Shown: positions 22,256 through 32,453 of the stretch, piece by piece | Position numbering within the stretch: position 1 is the first letter of the stretch | Layout: each line of letters starts with the position of its first letter | From: Gnomoniopsis sp. IMI 355080 | Taxonomy: Eukaryota > Ascomycota > Sordariomycetes > Diaporthales > Gnomoniaceae | DNA length: 64,000 nucleotides | Assembly (NCBI GenBank): GCA_027946555.1 | Contig: JAPEVC010000072.1 | Coordinates: 62,001-126,000 of the forward strand | Direction of reading: 5' to 3' | Made by a program: the position numbers and the translations under genes | The notes under the pieces: generated by a model | Told to the model about the DNA's origin: nothing | Databases searched by the model: none | Seen by the model: only the letters and a program-made list of their open reading frames with translations

Positions 22256-23399
22256 ATGGAGCCAACCAACAACCTGACTCCCAGCGTCGAGCAGCACTCT
22301 GGCACCCAAGCCTTGCGCGTTCCTGAGGATCACCAGGCCACCAGCGACACCATGGCTGTCAAAGAGCTTTTCGATAGTACCGACGCTAGCAACAACTCTG
22401 GTCTGAAGTTGGCTGGCAGTGGCATGACTAAGTTCCACTTGTACAACGACCTGTCCTTGGAGTTGCGTGAGAGAATCATGCAGGTGAACATGTATGAGGA
22501 CAAAGACGTGTTTACTCCACGCATCATCAAGATTCACATGCAGTGTATGCTCCCTACCCAGTGGAAAGACCCCCCACAGACTGTTTTACTGACATAAGTT
22601 AACAGGGTCCCCTGAGGAGGATGAGTGCTTTGGAAACCATGACCTAGTCGCTGCCCAGCCTTGGGAGGAGAGCGATGAGGACGAGGATGACGAGGACCGC
22701 CGCCACTATCACGTCTACCCAGACCATGAGAACTTCGCCTGGAGGATTAATGGTGACAGTCTCAGTCAGGTCCGCCGTTCGCACAGACCTCTGATCCCCT
22801 ACTTTACAGTCTCCAAAGAGTGCAAGGCCATCGTCAAGAGATTCATTCTGTGCCAGATGGGCCGCCGTTGCAAGGTCTTCAGGTCGCCAGACCTACGCAA
22901 GCTGCCTCTTAACCCGCAAGAAGATATCTTCTACATCGACTGCGCCCGGACTTGGGAGGCTGTCAATGAGTGGGGCAGTACCACGCTGCGTGCTGCACGT
23001 GACGCCTTACAGATACGGCACTTCATGGTCGACTTCCCCACCTTTCATGGTCTGGTCGAGCCCTCTATGCGTGAGAAGGATGAGTACCTTCTCTCAGTCT
23101 CCAACAAGGAGCCTATCGACTACTTCCGTGGCGAGAGCAGCATGCGAGCCGTCTTCAAGAACGCCCACTCCATCAACGTCCTCGCCGCAGCTGACAAGCG
23201 CCGTGTCACTAACTACCAGAGCCTCGCTATCTGGAACGAGGAGGCCGTCGAAAATGCAAAAGCTCCAGGTCTGCTGACAGAGGCCAAGGAGGTCCTGCGT
23301 TCGGTGTGGAGTGAAAAGAACACCGAGTTCAACGGTCTCCGCGATGATGAAGGCGTTCTACCTGAGGTCCTCTGGGCGACTGCTGCGGACTTCAAGTAG
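22256..23399 (+). CDS. 2EXR domain-containing protein
   Basis: Fungal protein with the 2EXR (F-box-like) domain, a lineage-expanded family of unknown function. Two exons: 22256-22544 and 22606-23399 (61-nt intron), giving 360 aa. The start is ATG 22256 (MEPTNNLTPS); the frame is open further upstream but only from a TTG. FHLYNDLSLELRERIMQ is the 2EXR N-terminal motif, and the following PRIIKIHMQ matches the family's PR-x-I pattern. An acidic run (EESDEDEDDED) sits after the intron. LIPYFTVSKECKAIVKRF resembles the P-x-L-x-x-V-x-x-ESR segment at the domain end. The C-terminal half has no known domain. Probably an intracellular regulatory or adaptor protein (inference). Confidence 0.78.
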
Positions 23400-24332
23400 G
23401 AGATTGAGACCGGTGAGCAGGAGAGATTCGGTGACTGGATCGTTCACTGTTGGATCATTCCAGAGGCCTGGACGAGATAGCGACAGTCTTCTGGAACAAG
23501 GCACTTTCATTTCTGGCTCGGAACCATTGAAACGGTTTTGATTTTGATTTTTTGCTGATTTTGACTGGTCTAAGGTTGCCGGACATTTGGTTGATCTCTT
23601 GATTCTCAGTCTCGGACCACGGAGCACTTTGAGAACAGGTCTCCAAAAAGGGAACATACGAGGGAATGGTCTATGGAGAAGTCTCATTTGATGATTTGAA
23701 GCAACTCCAGCTGTCACCTTGGAAGCCTTGACAAGGCTGCTCTGGTGACAGAGGACTGTGTGGAAGCCCAGATCTAAGCTGGTTCAAGGACCAAAATTTT
23801 GATATCCGACCTTTTCCCTTCCGTTTTTAGTAGCATCTTGTATGCTTTTCGTACAGCACAATTGGACTTCTTTCACTCGATCTTCACGAACATGTGATGG
23901 AACGCCCTATAGCAGGTTTCCAGGTCTTTCAGAGAACCCAGATCTTGTCGTCTAAGACTGGACCGATTCGGGCCTACTCCGTTCTAGACCTTCACATGCA
24001 CAAGTCTGACGAGACCATTTTGATATCAAAGTGAGTCACTGGCACTCAGTTGAACCAAAAAAAAAAAGAGGTGCTGGTGGCTCGCGCTATAACCCAACTC
24101 GGACCACAAGTACCACACGTCTTCAGTAGCGAGGCTCTAATAAAGCGGTAGTTGATGGTCTACAGCAGCCCGGGTTGGCTAGCGGCCTTCAAGTCAGTCG
24201 AAGAGACATGTGGGCTCACATGACAGAGGGTCATATTCTATTTAAGGCCCATACGCGGTCCAGTATTTCCAGTAATTATGTCTCACCGAAGAAGAAAAAA
24301 ATTACCTTCAATAATTCATTGACACAGTCAAC
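23400..24332. other. Intergenic, 2EXR 3' flank / ML-protein promoter
   Basis: T-rich 3' flank near 23530, an 11-nt poly-A at 24057-24067, and a TATA-like box before the ML-domain gene. No gene seen. Confidence 0.55.
24239..24245 (+). promoter_or_regulatory. TATA-like box for ML-domain gene
   Basis: TATTTAA 94 nt upstream of the ATG at 24333, a normal spacing for a fungal TATA element. Inference from position. Confidence 0.4.
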
Positions 24333-24836
24333 ATGAAGGCTCCTACCTTCATAGTCACCGCCCTCCTGGGCCTGGCCTCAGCATCCTCCTCCACCGAGCT
24401 CCCGACTGCCAACATTACGATCTCTGGCGACAATGTTACCGCCCTTGGAGCTTCTACGCCCTTCTACCCTTGCAAGGGATTCGCTCTCGACAACAACATC
24501 TTCGACATCAAAGAGGTTATTCTGGATCCTAACCCGCCAAGGAAGGGGTCAGATGTCAAAATCGTCGTCCGCGGTCATGTGAACCAAGGCATCGCGAACG
24601 GTGCCTATATCAAGGCCACCGTCAAGAAGGGTGTCCTGAAGCATTCCTTCAACTTTGACTTCTGCCAGGGAGTCCAGGCCGGCTGTCCTGTGGCTGCTGG
24701 TGATGTAGAGTTCTGGACGGGCAAGCACGTCCCCAAGCTTGCTCCCGGTGGAAAAGCAAAGATCTACCTAAGGCCTTACACGGTGGATGAGCGCATCATG
24801 GGATGTGTCGAGGTTCCTGTCACTCTGGTCAAGTAG
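24333..24836 (+). CDS. Secreted ML-domain (MD-2-related lipid-binding) protein
   Basis: Single-exon 167-aa protein. Residues 1-18 are a signal peptide (MKAPTFIVTALLGLASAS). The rest is an ML (NPC2-like) immunoglobulin-type beta sandwich that binds a lipid in its core. Visible marks are FDIKEVILDPNPPRKGSDVK, the paired cysteines (PCKG, FCQG, GCPV, MGCVEV), the internal basic strand IKATVKKGVLK and the late CVEVPVTL strand. Compared with phosphatidylglycerol/phosphatidylinositol transfer proteins of fungi it is of normal length. It may carry sterols or phospholipids in the vacuole or extracellular space; which one is not visible. N-glycosylation sites (NITIS, NVTA) are near the N-terminus. Confidence 0.88.
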   Translation: MKAPTFIVTALLGLASASSSTELPTANITISGDNVTALGASTPFYPCKGFALDNNIFDIKEVILDPNPPRKGSDVKIVVRGHVNQGIANGAYIKATVKKGVLKHSFNFDFCQGVQAGCPVAAGDVEFWTGKHVPKLAPGGKAKIYLRPYTVDERIMGCVEVPVTLVK

Positions 24837-25285
24837 TCCTGATGCGGTACGAACCTATCTGGAAAGGGCTGTTCTGGATAAAGTCTACCGTCGCCGTCGA
24901 AGTCTACATTCCTAGGTAGCTTCAGCATAAGACAGACAGGTAACTGACGGAGAGGATTTGGCATGCGTCTAGGACCGTCATTTTGGTAGTAGGGTGCGAT
25001 TCGGAAGGTAGACCAGTTGGACATGCTGATCAAGCAGGTATCATCGATTTTCTCTTGGAATTGACCCTAGAAGTAGAAGTTCACAACAAGCTTGAATAAT
25101 GTACTCTATCTTCGATGGAATATAAGTTCCAGAAAATCACTGATAAGCCGAGAATGGGCACTTGAGCGTGTGCGGACACTCGCCGCACCCTCCGTCTTCC
25201 TTGAGCGATGAACACACAGCTTGGATGTACAGACTTTCAAGCATATACAGAGAAGCCTCCACGCAGAAGCTTACGATACCTTGTC
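24837..25285. other. Intergenic between convergent genes
   Basis: 3' flanks of the ML-domain and transporter genes, which converge here. Nothing else seen. Confidence 0.6.
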
Positions 25286-27435
25286 TCAAGCAATGGCATT
25301 GGCAGCCTCTGTAGCAGCCTTTCCATCCGACCACACAACCTCTTCAGCGTGTTCCACGACTTCCTCCGTCTTCTTCTCAGCATCACGTCCGGCTCTGCCA
25401 ACACAGACATACTTTCGGAACTTCCTAGCAGGCACCCGGGCTTCGAACTGGAGCCAGAAAAGTCAGCTTGCGTATCGCGATGTCTGTTGCGGTGTGCCCA
25501 ACTTACCATCTCGTCAATCTCCTCGAGCGTGCGGTCCTTGACTTCGGGCAGGAAGAAGAATACCCAGATTCTAGCCTTTTTGTCAGTTCATTCTGTGGGA
25601 GAGATAATGAACAACCTTGGGCAACACTTACGCGCCGAGCCAGCATGGGCCCACCCAAATGAATCCGTACTTTGGTCCCCAGTTGAGAGACTCCGGGTTT
25701 ATGAAATAGGGAGCGGTGAAGGTGGCGAGCCACGCCGCAAAGAACCCAATCGATGTTGCCAGGCCAAATGTGTAAGAGCGCAGTCGCTGAGATGGTAACT
25801 CGCCTCCTGAGATCCAAGCGTAGGTCGCGACCATTCCCTAGGCATTCATGTCAGCTACCTCATTGTCTTGACCACAGGAGAAAACGAGACCTCGAACTGT
25901 TCCAGCGGGGTCCTTTGATGGGGCATGTAGGGGATATCTTACATTGTAGCCCATGATATACACAACGGACAGACCGACGATCGCGCGACCCGTAGAAACT
26001 GTTCCCGGCTGAATCGTGTAGATAATCGCTGTAAGGAGCTGTGTCAGGCCACACAAGAACATCCCCACGATGAGGAAGATGCGGCGGCGACCGATGTGGG
26101 TGATGACAGCGCTGTTGACCAAAATAGCGATCACACCAACAGCGGTAAGAATGCAAGAGTTTTCAAAGCTATTTCCAATGTTCGCCATCTCGAAGAAGTA
26201 CGTTCCATATGCTGCGTTCTGTTAGTGTAAAAGTCATTGAAAAGGAGAAAAGGGATGGGGAGGGAGTGGTCCGTGACTCACCAATCATGTACATTGCTCC
26301 GGAGGCACCTTGCAAAGTGATGGAAAGAATAGCCAGAACAGTCCTTCTCCGGTCGGAGGGATTGGTGAACATGTCCTTGGCGCCAGCACTCTTCTTGATC
26401 TTCATCTCTTTTTCGAGAGCCTCCTGTATGTCTTTCACTTCCTCTTCAGCCTCGTGCTGTCCGTATGGACGGAGCCATAGGAGGGACTTGAGCGCTTTTT
26501 CCCTATGTCCATGCTCTAGGAGCCATCTTGGGGACTCTGGGATGAAGAGCAGACCGACAGACATGAATGTAGGGATGACAAAGACAAGACCCAGAGGGAT
26601 CAGGTAGGATTCGCGAGTGAGGATCTTGGATGTGAAGTTGTCGACTATTGTACCAACCAAGGAACCGACCGAGGTCCAGACTTGGAACGAGGAGATCATC
26701 AACCCTCTGTATCGCGCCGGGATAGATTCCTGTTGATTTCGTGCCAGTCAGCAGCTATATTTTTTCTCCCTGGGAGACAACAGGGGCGATGTTATGCCTC
26801 CACGCCTTACCTGGATATACAGCTGTGAGAAAGTCATGAACATTCCGTTCGCCAAGCCAATAACGAAGCGGCCAACGTAGATTGCCCCGATGTTCGTGCT
26901 GGCCATCATGATAATGTTGGCAGCCGCGCACAGCACGGCAGCACTCCAGATGCATCCTCTACGGCCCATAAATTTCGCAATGGGGCCAGCAAAGGACGAG
27001 CTGATAAAAGCTCCTAGTGTCATGAGGGAGGAAATGAGTTGCTGGCGCTCGGTCGAGATGTTCCAACCGAGCTGCGTTTGTGGATCTTTGTAGCCAAATA
27101 TCTTGCAAGGCAGGTTAGCTAGCTGATCCAACGACTCGCCTTTTTCTTCCCGTCTGGATATACATACACTGAGAAAGCCAACCATGGCTTGGAGACCAGA
27201 AATCAAACCAAAATCAAACCCTGAGCATAAGGGTCAGTCAAGGTCATTGTGATTGACATGGACGTTTGGGATAGGACAACTTACCATATTGGAACGGACA
27301 CATGGACACCAGAGTACAGGCAGCTAGACTCTTCCAGTGATCTTTCATTTTGTACGATGGTCCCGCCAGGTCCTCTTCAGAGGAGGCTCGCGTAGCGTCC
27401 TTCACGACGACGTCTTTGGTATCTTTAGACTCCAT
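25286..27435 (-). CDS. MFS sugar-type transporter (12 TM)
   Basis: Major facilitator superfamily, sugar porter family. Eight exons: 27285-27435, 27168-27220, 26811-27101, 26282-26729, 25943-26211, 25632-25837, 25507-25570, 25286-25447, giving 547 aa with all phases closing. Family marks: GFDFGLISGLQAM in TM1, FGYKDPQTQLGWNISTERQQL, GRRGC (MFS loop 2-3), PESPRWLLEHGHREKA after TM6, GRRRIFL after TM8, and FFFLPEVKDRTLEEIDEM after TM12. The C-terminal tail is charged (EKKTEEVVEHAEEVV). It looks like the hexose/lactose/quinate-permease branch of plasma-membrane H+ symporters; the substrate is not deducible. It is divergent from the FAD monooxygenase at 28.6 kb, with which it may share promoters. 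The second intron (66 nt) is stop-free in frame. Confidence 0.93.
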
Positions 27436-28612
27436 ATTGTGCAAGACTGTACACGAATTGAATGATTTCAGTCCTCTCGAAAGAGCAAGAAAAGACAAGA
27501 ATGCCAAACTTGAGGAAAACAAGCGGAAGATGCAGGCATTACAAGGGACGAACCCAGAAGCAAGAGCTTATTATGATTTGACGGACTTACAGTTATGACT
27601 TGCAGGCCTGGCCGGAGGATATCCCGATTAGGTCCACAACCTTTACAGCAAACCTCCCATGGCAGTGTGATCAACCTGCAGGGCACGCTGCAACATATAG
27701 TACACTGCCATGGGGACCGCACGACGCAGGGAGCAGCAGGCTGTTGCTGTTACTTCGGCGGGAACGCCAAGTTCGATACTAGATCTGCCCTCTACATAGT
27801 CCCTTGCCTTGCCTTTGCCAAATAGGATAACTGCCGACAACCAGACGGAGCTGGGCATTGTTTAGACGGCCCGTGTCCATGCTCAACTTTCCCATTTCCT
27901 GCCTAGTGTGTCAGGAAAAACCTGGGGTACAGACAAGAGGGGGTGCCCTATTTGACAAGCTTTCCCCACATGTTGGCCATCCACCCCTTTGGGCTGATCT
28001 TGTACCGCTTCAGAGGGACTTTGAACGAGGTCACGGGCTACGCGCTTTGCATTTCTGGCCGCCGGTACGCCCCCGCCGTGGCATTTCGTGATGCCAAAAT
28101 TGAAGGCCTATATGGGAGGAATATTTCCCTCGGTGGGGCGGGATGGGCGAAATACCCTCGTGAGGGGGTGGGAAGAAAAGCCCAATCAATGCGACTACGT
28201 AGGTCTTGCATCCGAGCTTCCACACGAATATGGATGAGACAGCTGCTCTACCGGGCAGTGATTGGTAAGAAGCAGGTAGTCCGTAGACAAAGACCAAGGT
28301 TGGCTAGAGGCTCGAGATGTCCGAACAGTGAGAGCGGGGGATGCATTCAGTCGCCGCGAGGTGTGTCGCAACATTTTTCCGTAACCTTGGTTAACTCCGG
28401 CCCATGGATATTGTGAACTCTGTTTGCTTATTACCCATAGATGTTTCGTCTCAGCGTGATATCGTGGCGAGGGAATTGTCCTTTTGTATTTCACTCGAGG
28501 CCGTCCGACCCTTTCAGTCTTAGTACGAGTAGCAATTAGAGCTCTCTAACTTTACATATGAATTATACACCAGGGCTTCAACTATAGACACCAGGAAATA
28601 CACGTGGTAGAT
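27436..28612. promoter_or_regulatory. Divergent promoter region, transporter / monooxygenase
   Basis: 1.18 kb between the starts of two divergently transcribed genes, with no supportable gene in it. Open frames on both strands are short and overlap each other. It is a candidate shared control region for the pair; no specific factor site is claimed. Confidence 0.45.
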
Positions 28613-30093
28613 ATGGCCGCGACCAAGAGCAAGACCGGCATCAAAGTTGTCGTTGTGGGAGCCGGTTTTGGGGGGCTCACTGCCGCCATCGAGTGTCACC
28701 GTCAAGGACACGATGTGGAAGTCTACGAGAGCTTTCCCGAGCTCAAGGTGTTGGGCGACATCATCTCCTTTGGAGCCAACGGCGGCCGCATCTTCTACCG
28801 ATGGGGAGAACGTCCAGGCGAGATTGCGGACCGTCTGCGAAAGCTCAGCATTGACTTGAGCGAGTACGGCTTTCGGATCCACAAATACGATACCGGTGAG
28901 GTGGTCTTCCACCAGAAGACCCCAGAAATGAACCCAGAAACACCAGTCTTCAATGGTCATAGAGGAGAGCTGCACCAGGTCGTGTTCGACTATGCTAGGG
29001 ATGAGCTGGGAATTCCGATCCATCTTGGCCAGAATGTGGCCGAGTATTTCGAAGATGGTGACCATGCCGCAATCGTCCTCAAGACGGGCGAGAAAATCGT
29101 CGCGGACGTGGTTGTGGGAGCCGACGGTGTACGGTCCAAAGCTAGGGAGCTTGTGCTTGGGTATGAGGACAAACCAAAGAGCAGTGGCTACGCAGTCTGG
29201 AGGGCATGGTGAGTAGTAAACGTCCTCTCTAAATCCCTGTGGGAATATCGCTGATTGAGTTGACTAGGTTCCCCAACACCGACATGATCAAAGACCCGGT
29301 GACCAAGGAGTTTTGTGAGAACGGCGATACTTTCAATGGCTGGATTGGCCCAGATGTTCATTTTCTTTTTTCAACTATCAAGAACGGGTCTGATTGTTGC
29401 TGGGTCCTAACACACAAGGATGAGCACGATATCGATGAGTCCTGGTCGTTCCCTGGAAAGCTAGAGGAAGTCTTCGAGGTGATCAAGGGATGGGATGAAA
29501 CGGTCCATCACATCGTGTCCAAGACACCATCTCTGGTCGACTGGAAACTCGTCTACCGCGACCCTTTGCCAACGTGGGTAAGCAGCAAGGGAAGAACCCT
29601 ACTGTTGGGAGACTCGGCTCATCCCTTCTTGCCAACATCGGCCCAAGGAGCCACTCAGGCCATGGAGGATGGGGTGACTCTGGCAGTATGCCTTCGTCGG
29701 GCTGGCAAGCAGAATATACAGGCCGCCCTCAAGACACATGAGGAGATCAGGTACGTATCCATCCAAAACTTGAGAGTCTGGGAGAAACAAAGCAGATAGG
29801 CGCGGCTAACCTCGCAAATTTGCAGATATGAGCGCGTCAAAGCCGTCCAAAAGACAGGCGAAACGACTCGAGACATGTGGCACAAGACAGATTGGGCCAA
29901 GGTCAAGGAGGATCCCACCAGCATTGCTATGCCACGAGAGGACTGGATTCACTTTCATGATGCCGAGAATCACGCCGAGGACGTTTTCGACGCGGTCTTC
30001 CAAAAGCATTCGGGAACGAATGGCACTGTGCCCACGGCAGGTGACAAACCATCCGTGGGACACACTGATGCGGTTCCCGCCCTTTCTACCTAA
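28613..30093 (+). CDS. FAD-dependent monooxygenase (salicylate-hydroxylase-like)
   Basis: Group A flavoprotein aromatic hydroxylase type. Three exons: 28613-29208, 29268-29750, 29826-30093 (introns 59 and 75 nt), giving 448 aa. The start is the ATG at 28613 (MAATKSKTGIK). VVVVGAGFGGLTAA (residues 12-25) is the dinucleotide-binding GxGxxG, VVGADGVRSKAR is the DG motif, and LLLGDSAHPFLPTSAQGATQA is the GD motif binding FAD. All are intact. There is no membrane anchor or signal peptide, so it is probably cytosolic. The family uses NAD(P)H and O2 to hydroxylate aromatics or similar rings; the substrate is unknown. The divergent neighbour is an MFS transporter, suggesting a small catabolic or modifying unit. 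Confidence 0.93.
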
Positions 30094-30338
30094 GCTCTAG
30101 GATAGGCACAAAGCATCTGCTTAGACGAGACCCGTTATCATGTTGGGGACATTAGAGAAGACACCAGCATGGGCTGGATATACACCGTATTCACAACGGC
30201 TTACAGCTGTCAGCAGGATTCATGATTGTTTGGGGAGCAATGTTGTTTTTCAATCTAGAGCTTATTGTTATTAAATCGATCTTGTCACAATCAAGAGGCC
30301 TGTACCAGCATGCCTATTTAAGTCGTTACCTGGGTATC

Positions 30339-31166
30339 TCAAACCACACTCTGCTGTGCAGCAGCTGGTTCATTCCACTTCCTCTCCGCCATGTCAAGAA
30401 TCCCCTCGTCCTCCCCCCTTTGCTCCTCAAATCTCCCAATTTCCTTCCTATGCTTTCGTTTCACCCACGTGAGCATTAACGTGCTAATCACGAACAGAGA
30501 ACCGCAAATGATAAGGTCTCCTGCCTCAACAGCACAAGTCACTTTCGCCATCAGACTCCACTCGCCGTTATTTTGCGTATATACAGAGACGAGCGTCGAG
30601 ATCAGCCCTGCCACGGCATTGGTCGTGCTCGGGAGAAAGATTCGATTGAGCAGCCAGATATAGTTCCGGCGCCAGCGGACGGTGAGCCAGAGCAAGCCCA
30701 GCGCTCCGAGGCCGCAGGCCACAGCGGCCACGATCAGGAGCGGCAGGTTCTGCAACCGGCCCAGAATCGCATTGGCTGTGGCCGATGTTGTCGTCAGTTT
30801 CTCAATGCTGGTGAAGGTGCCCGGGAAGACGACAAAACCGGCGAGGACGAGCCATCCAAAGAAAGAAGAGAGGATGTTGTGCATGCGAGGGACCAAGTCG
30901 AGCTGCAGAAGCATGTCCATGTAGCGGGTCCGGATCGTCTCTTGCCTGTGGAGGCCATTGGTGGGACGACGGAGGACGTTTCCCGTCGTTCTTATCGAAG
31001 GGCTCTTGACAGAGGCAGATGTTCGGCTCGAGGAACTGCGTTGGGGCTGTGCCATCGTGGACCTGACGGAACCATTTCTCTGCGGCTCGAGTATCCCCGT
31101 TCGTAAAGAAGGATATCTGACTTGAGGCGGCTTGCTTGCTGTTGCTGGCGGCCGTGTATCTGCCAT
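30339..31166 (-). CDS. Conserved-type fungal four-TM membrane protein, unknown function
   Basis: Single exon, 275 aa. The N-terminal 80 residues are Ser/Arg/Pro-rich and cytosol-like (RSSSSRTSASVKSPSIR). Then come four predicted membrane segments: near 99-115 (SSFFGWLVLAGFVVFP), 141-162 (LPLLIVAAVACGLGALGLLWL), 179-195 (NAVAGLISTLVSVY) and 212-235 (AGDLIICGSLFVISTLML). Basic residues flank TM2 and TM4 (RWRRN, KRKHRK). The C-terminus is charged. I do not recognise a named family. The topology suggests an intracellular or plasma membrane protein with both termini in the cytosol. It converges on the monooxygenase gene, with 245 nt between stops. Confidence 0.72.
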   Translation of the reverse strand: MADTRPPATASKPPQVRYPSLRTGILEPQRNGSVRSTMAQPQRSSSSRTSASVKSPSIRTTGNVLRRPTNGLHRQETIRTRYMDMLLQLDLVPRMHNILSSFFGWLVLAGFVVFPGTFTSIEKLTTTSATANAILGRLQNLPLLIVAAVACGLGALGLLWLTVRWRRNYIWLLNRIFLPSTTNAVAGLISTLVSVYTQNNGEWSLMAKVTCAVEAGDLIICGSLFVISTLMLTWVKRKHRKEIGRFEEQRGEDEGILDMAERKWNEPAAAQQSVV

Positions 31167-31334
31167 GGTGACTTGTGCGGTTGTCCTTCTTGCGTCAAGT
31201 TGAAGATGCGTTCATAAGCACGCCAAGGGAAATTCAATCCAGGGTGCCGTGGAATAGAAGGCCTTCAAAAAGACTTGTGGTAACTTGTTCCGCTTGTATT
31301 CATGCCTAGGTCTTATCTGAAGTTGACATCGTAT

Positions 31335-31346
31335 CCCCCCCCCCCC
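31335..31346. repeat. Poly-C homopolymer (12 nt)
   Basis: Uninterrupted run of 12 C in intergenic DNA. Confidence 0.9.
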
Positions 31347-31718
31347 ATCTTGTTAATTCAGCAATATCAGAGGTCTGGCCTGCTTTCTTAGCCCGGTGTC
31401 CGAAGTGTTTCCTCCAATGCAAGAACAGGAAAGAGACTATACATTTGCTAACATGATTTTGACAGGGTATTTCTCAGAAAATCACACCCCACACCGTATC
31501 CAAAACTGGAAAATTCAACGGTGAGAGGCCCTGCAGAGCTGAGAGGTTGCATTCCCGATGCAATATGACATAGACCCTGTCCGCTTACAGCGCCATTGCC
31601 AACTAGATACACCGAGGGAGATTTAATTGCATTGCAATCAAGTTTTTGACATGCACTATATACCTTCACCATTTTCGTAAGCGTACTGAAAAGCACGGGC
31701 TGATTACGCACAGGCTTG

Positions 31719-31732
31719 CTAAGGTACCTTAG
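31719..31732. repeat. 14-bp perfect palindrome CTAAGGTACCTTAG
   Basis: Self-complementary sequence of the CCTAGGTA-like family of motifs that recurs in this window's gene-free DNA. Confidence 0.7.
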
Positions 31733-32453
31733 ATGTCCTCGGAAACAGCTAGCCGCTTATCGCTGCCAGCATAGAGGTGGGCAAAGGTAGATGATAGGTA
31801 ACAAGGCTGGATTCTATATACTGCATGTGTGTTTAGTATAGTATACTAGAAACAGAATTTGTATTTACGACGATATGACGCTCGCACATCTTTGTACATG
31901 ATGGAAAAATGTATTGTTGGTATTGCTGTCGCGATGTTGGTTATCCGTCTATGCCGTACCCACGTCCATGTATGTGTGTCCAACCCAGAAAGACCAACCT
32001 GTGAGCGCCGTACGATGCGAGGAAAATATATGTCGGCAGCATGGTAACAGGAGATACCAATGCGATCCTGTCCGATCAAAGAAAATGACAGAAATACACA
32101 AAATATGCATGCAAGAGCAAGATATCCTGGGATGCATCCATGGTGCTTGAAGAGAAGAATAAAACAGTTTGCCGCCCCCGTATGCAAATAGTGAAACATC
32201 ATCGTAAGTCCACTTGTTGTCCACCCCTCTCACTCGAGACCTAGAAGGACTCAGGCTCGAGAATCCCGCCCTTCGTCCAAAGCTCAAGTGCAGTCTTTCT
32301 CAGTCCTGTAAGCTCCTGTTGTCGCTTCCTCACCAATCTCACACCACCAGGACGTTTCTGCACAAAGTCTCTCAAGTCGTGGTACCCACAATCCTCATCT
32401 AGCGGAAACATCAAGCTAGACAGAGGACGAGAGGCTCCCTGCGTGGCAGACTT

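Larger units (their letters stand above)
31167..32453. other. Intergenic, membrane protein 5' flank / DUF1765 3' flank
   Basis: It contains a 12-nt poly-C and a perfect 14-bp palindrome (CTAAGGTACCTTAG). No gene seen. Confidence 0.55.
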
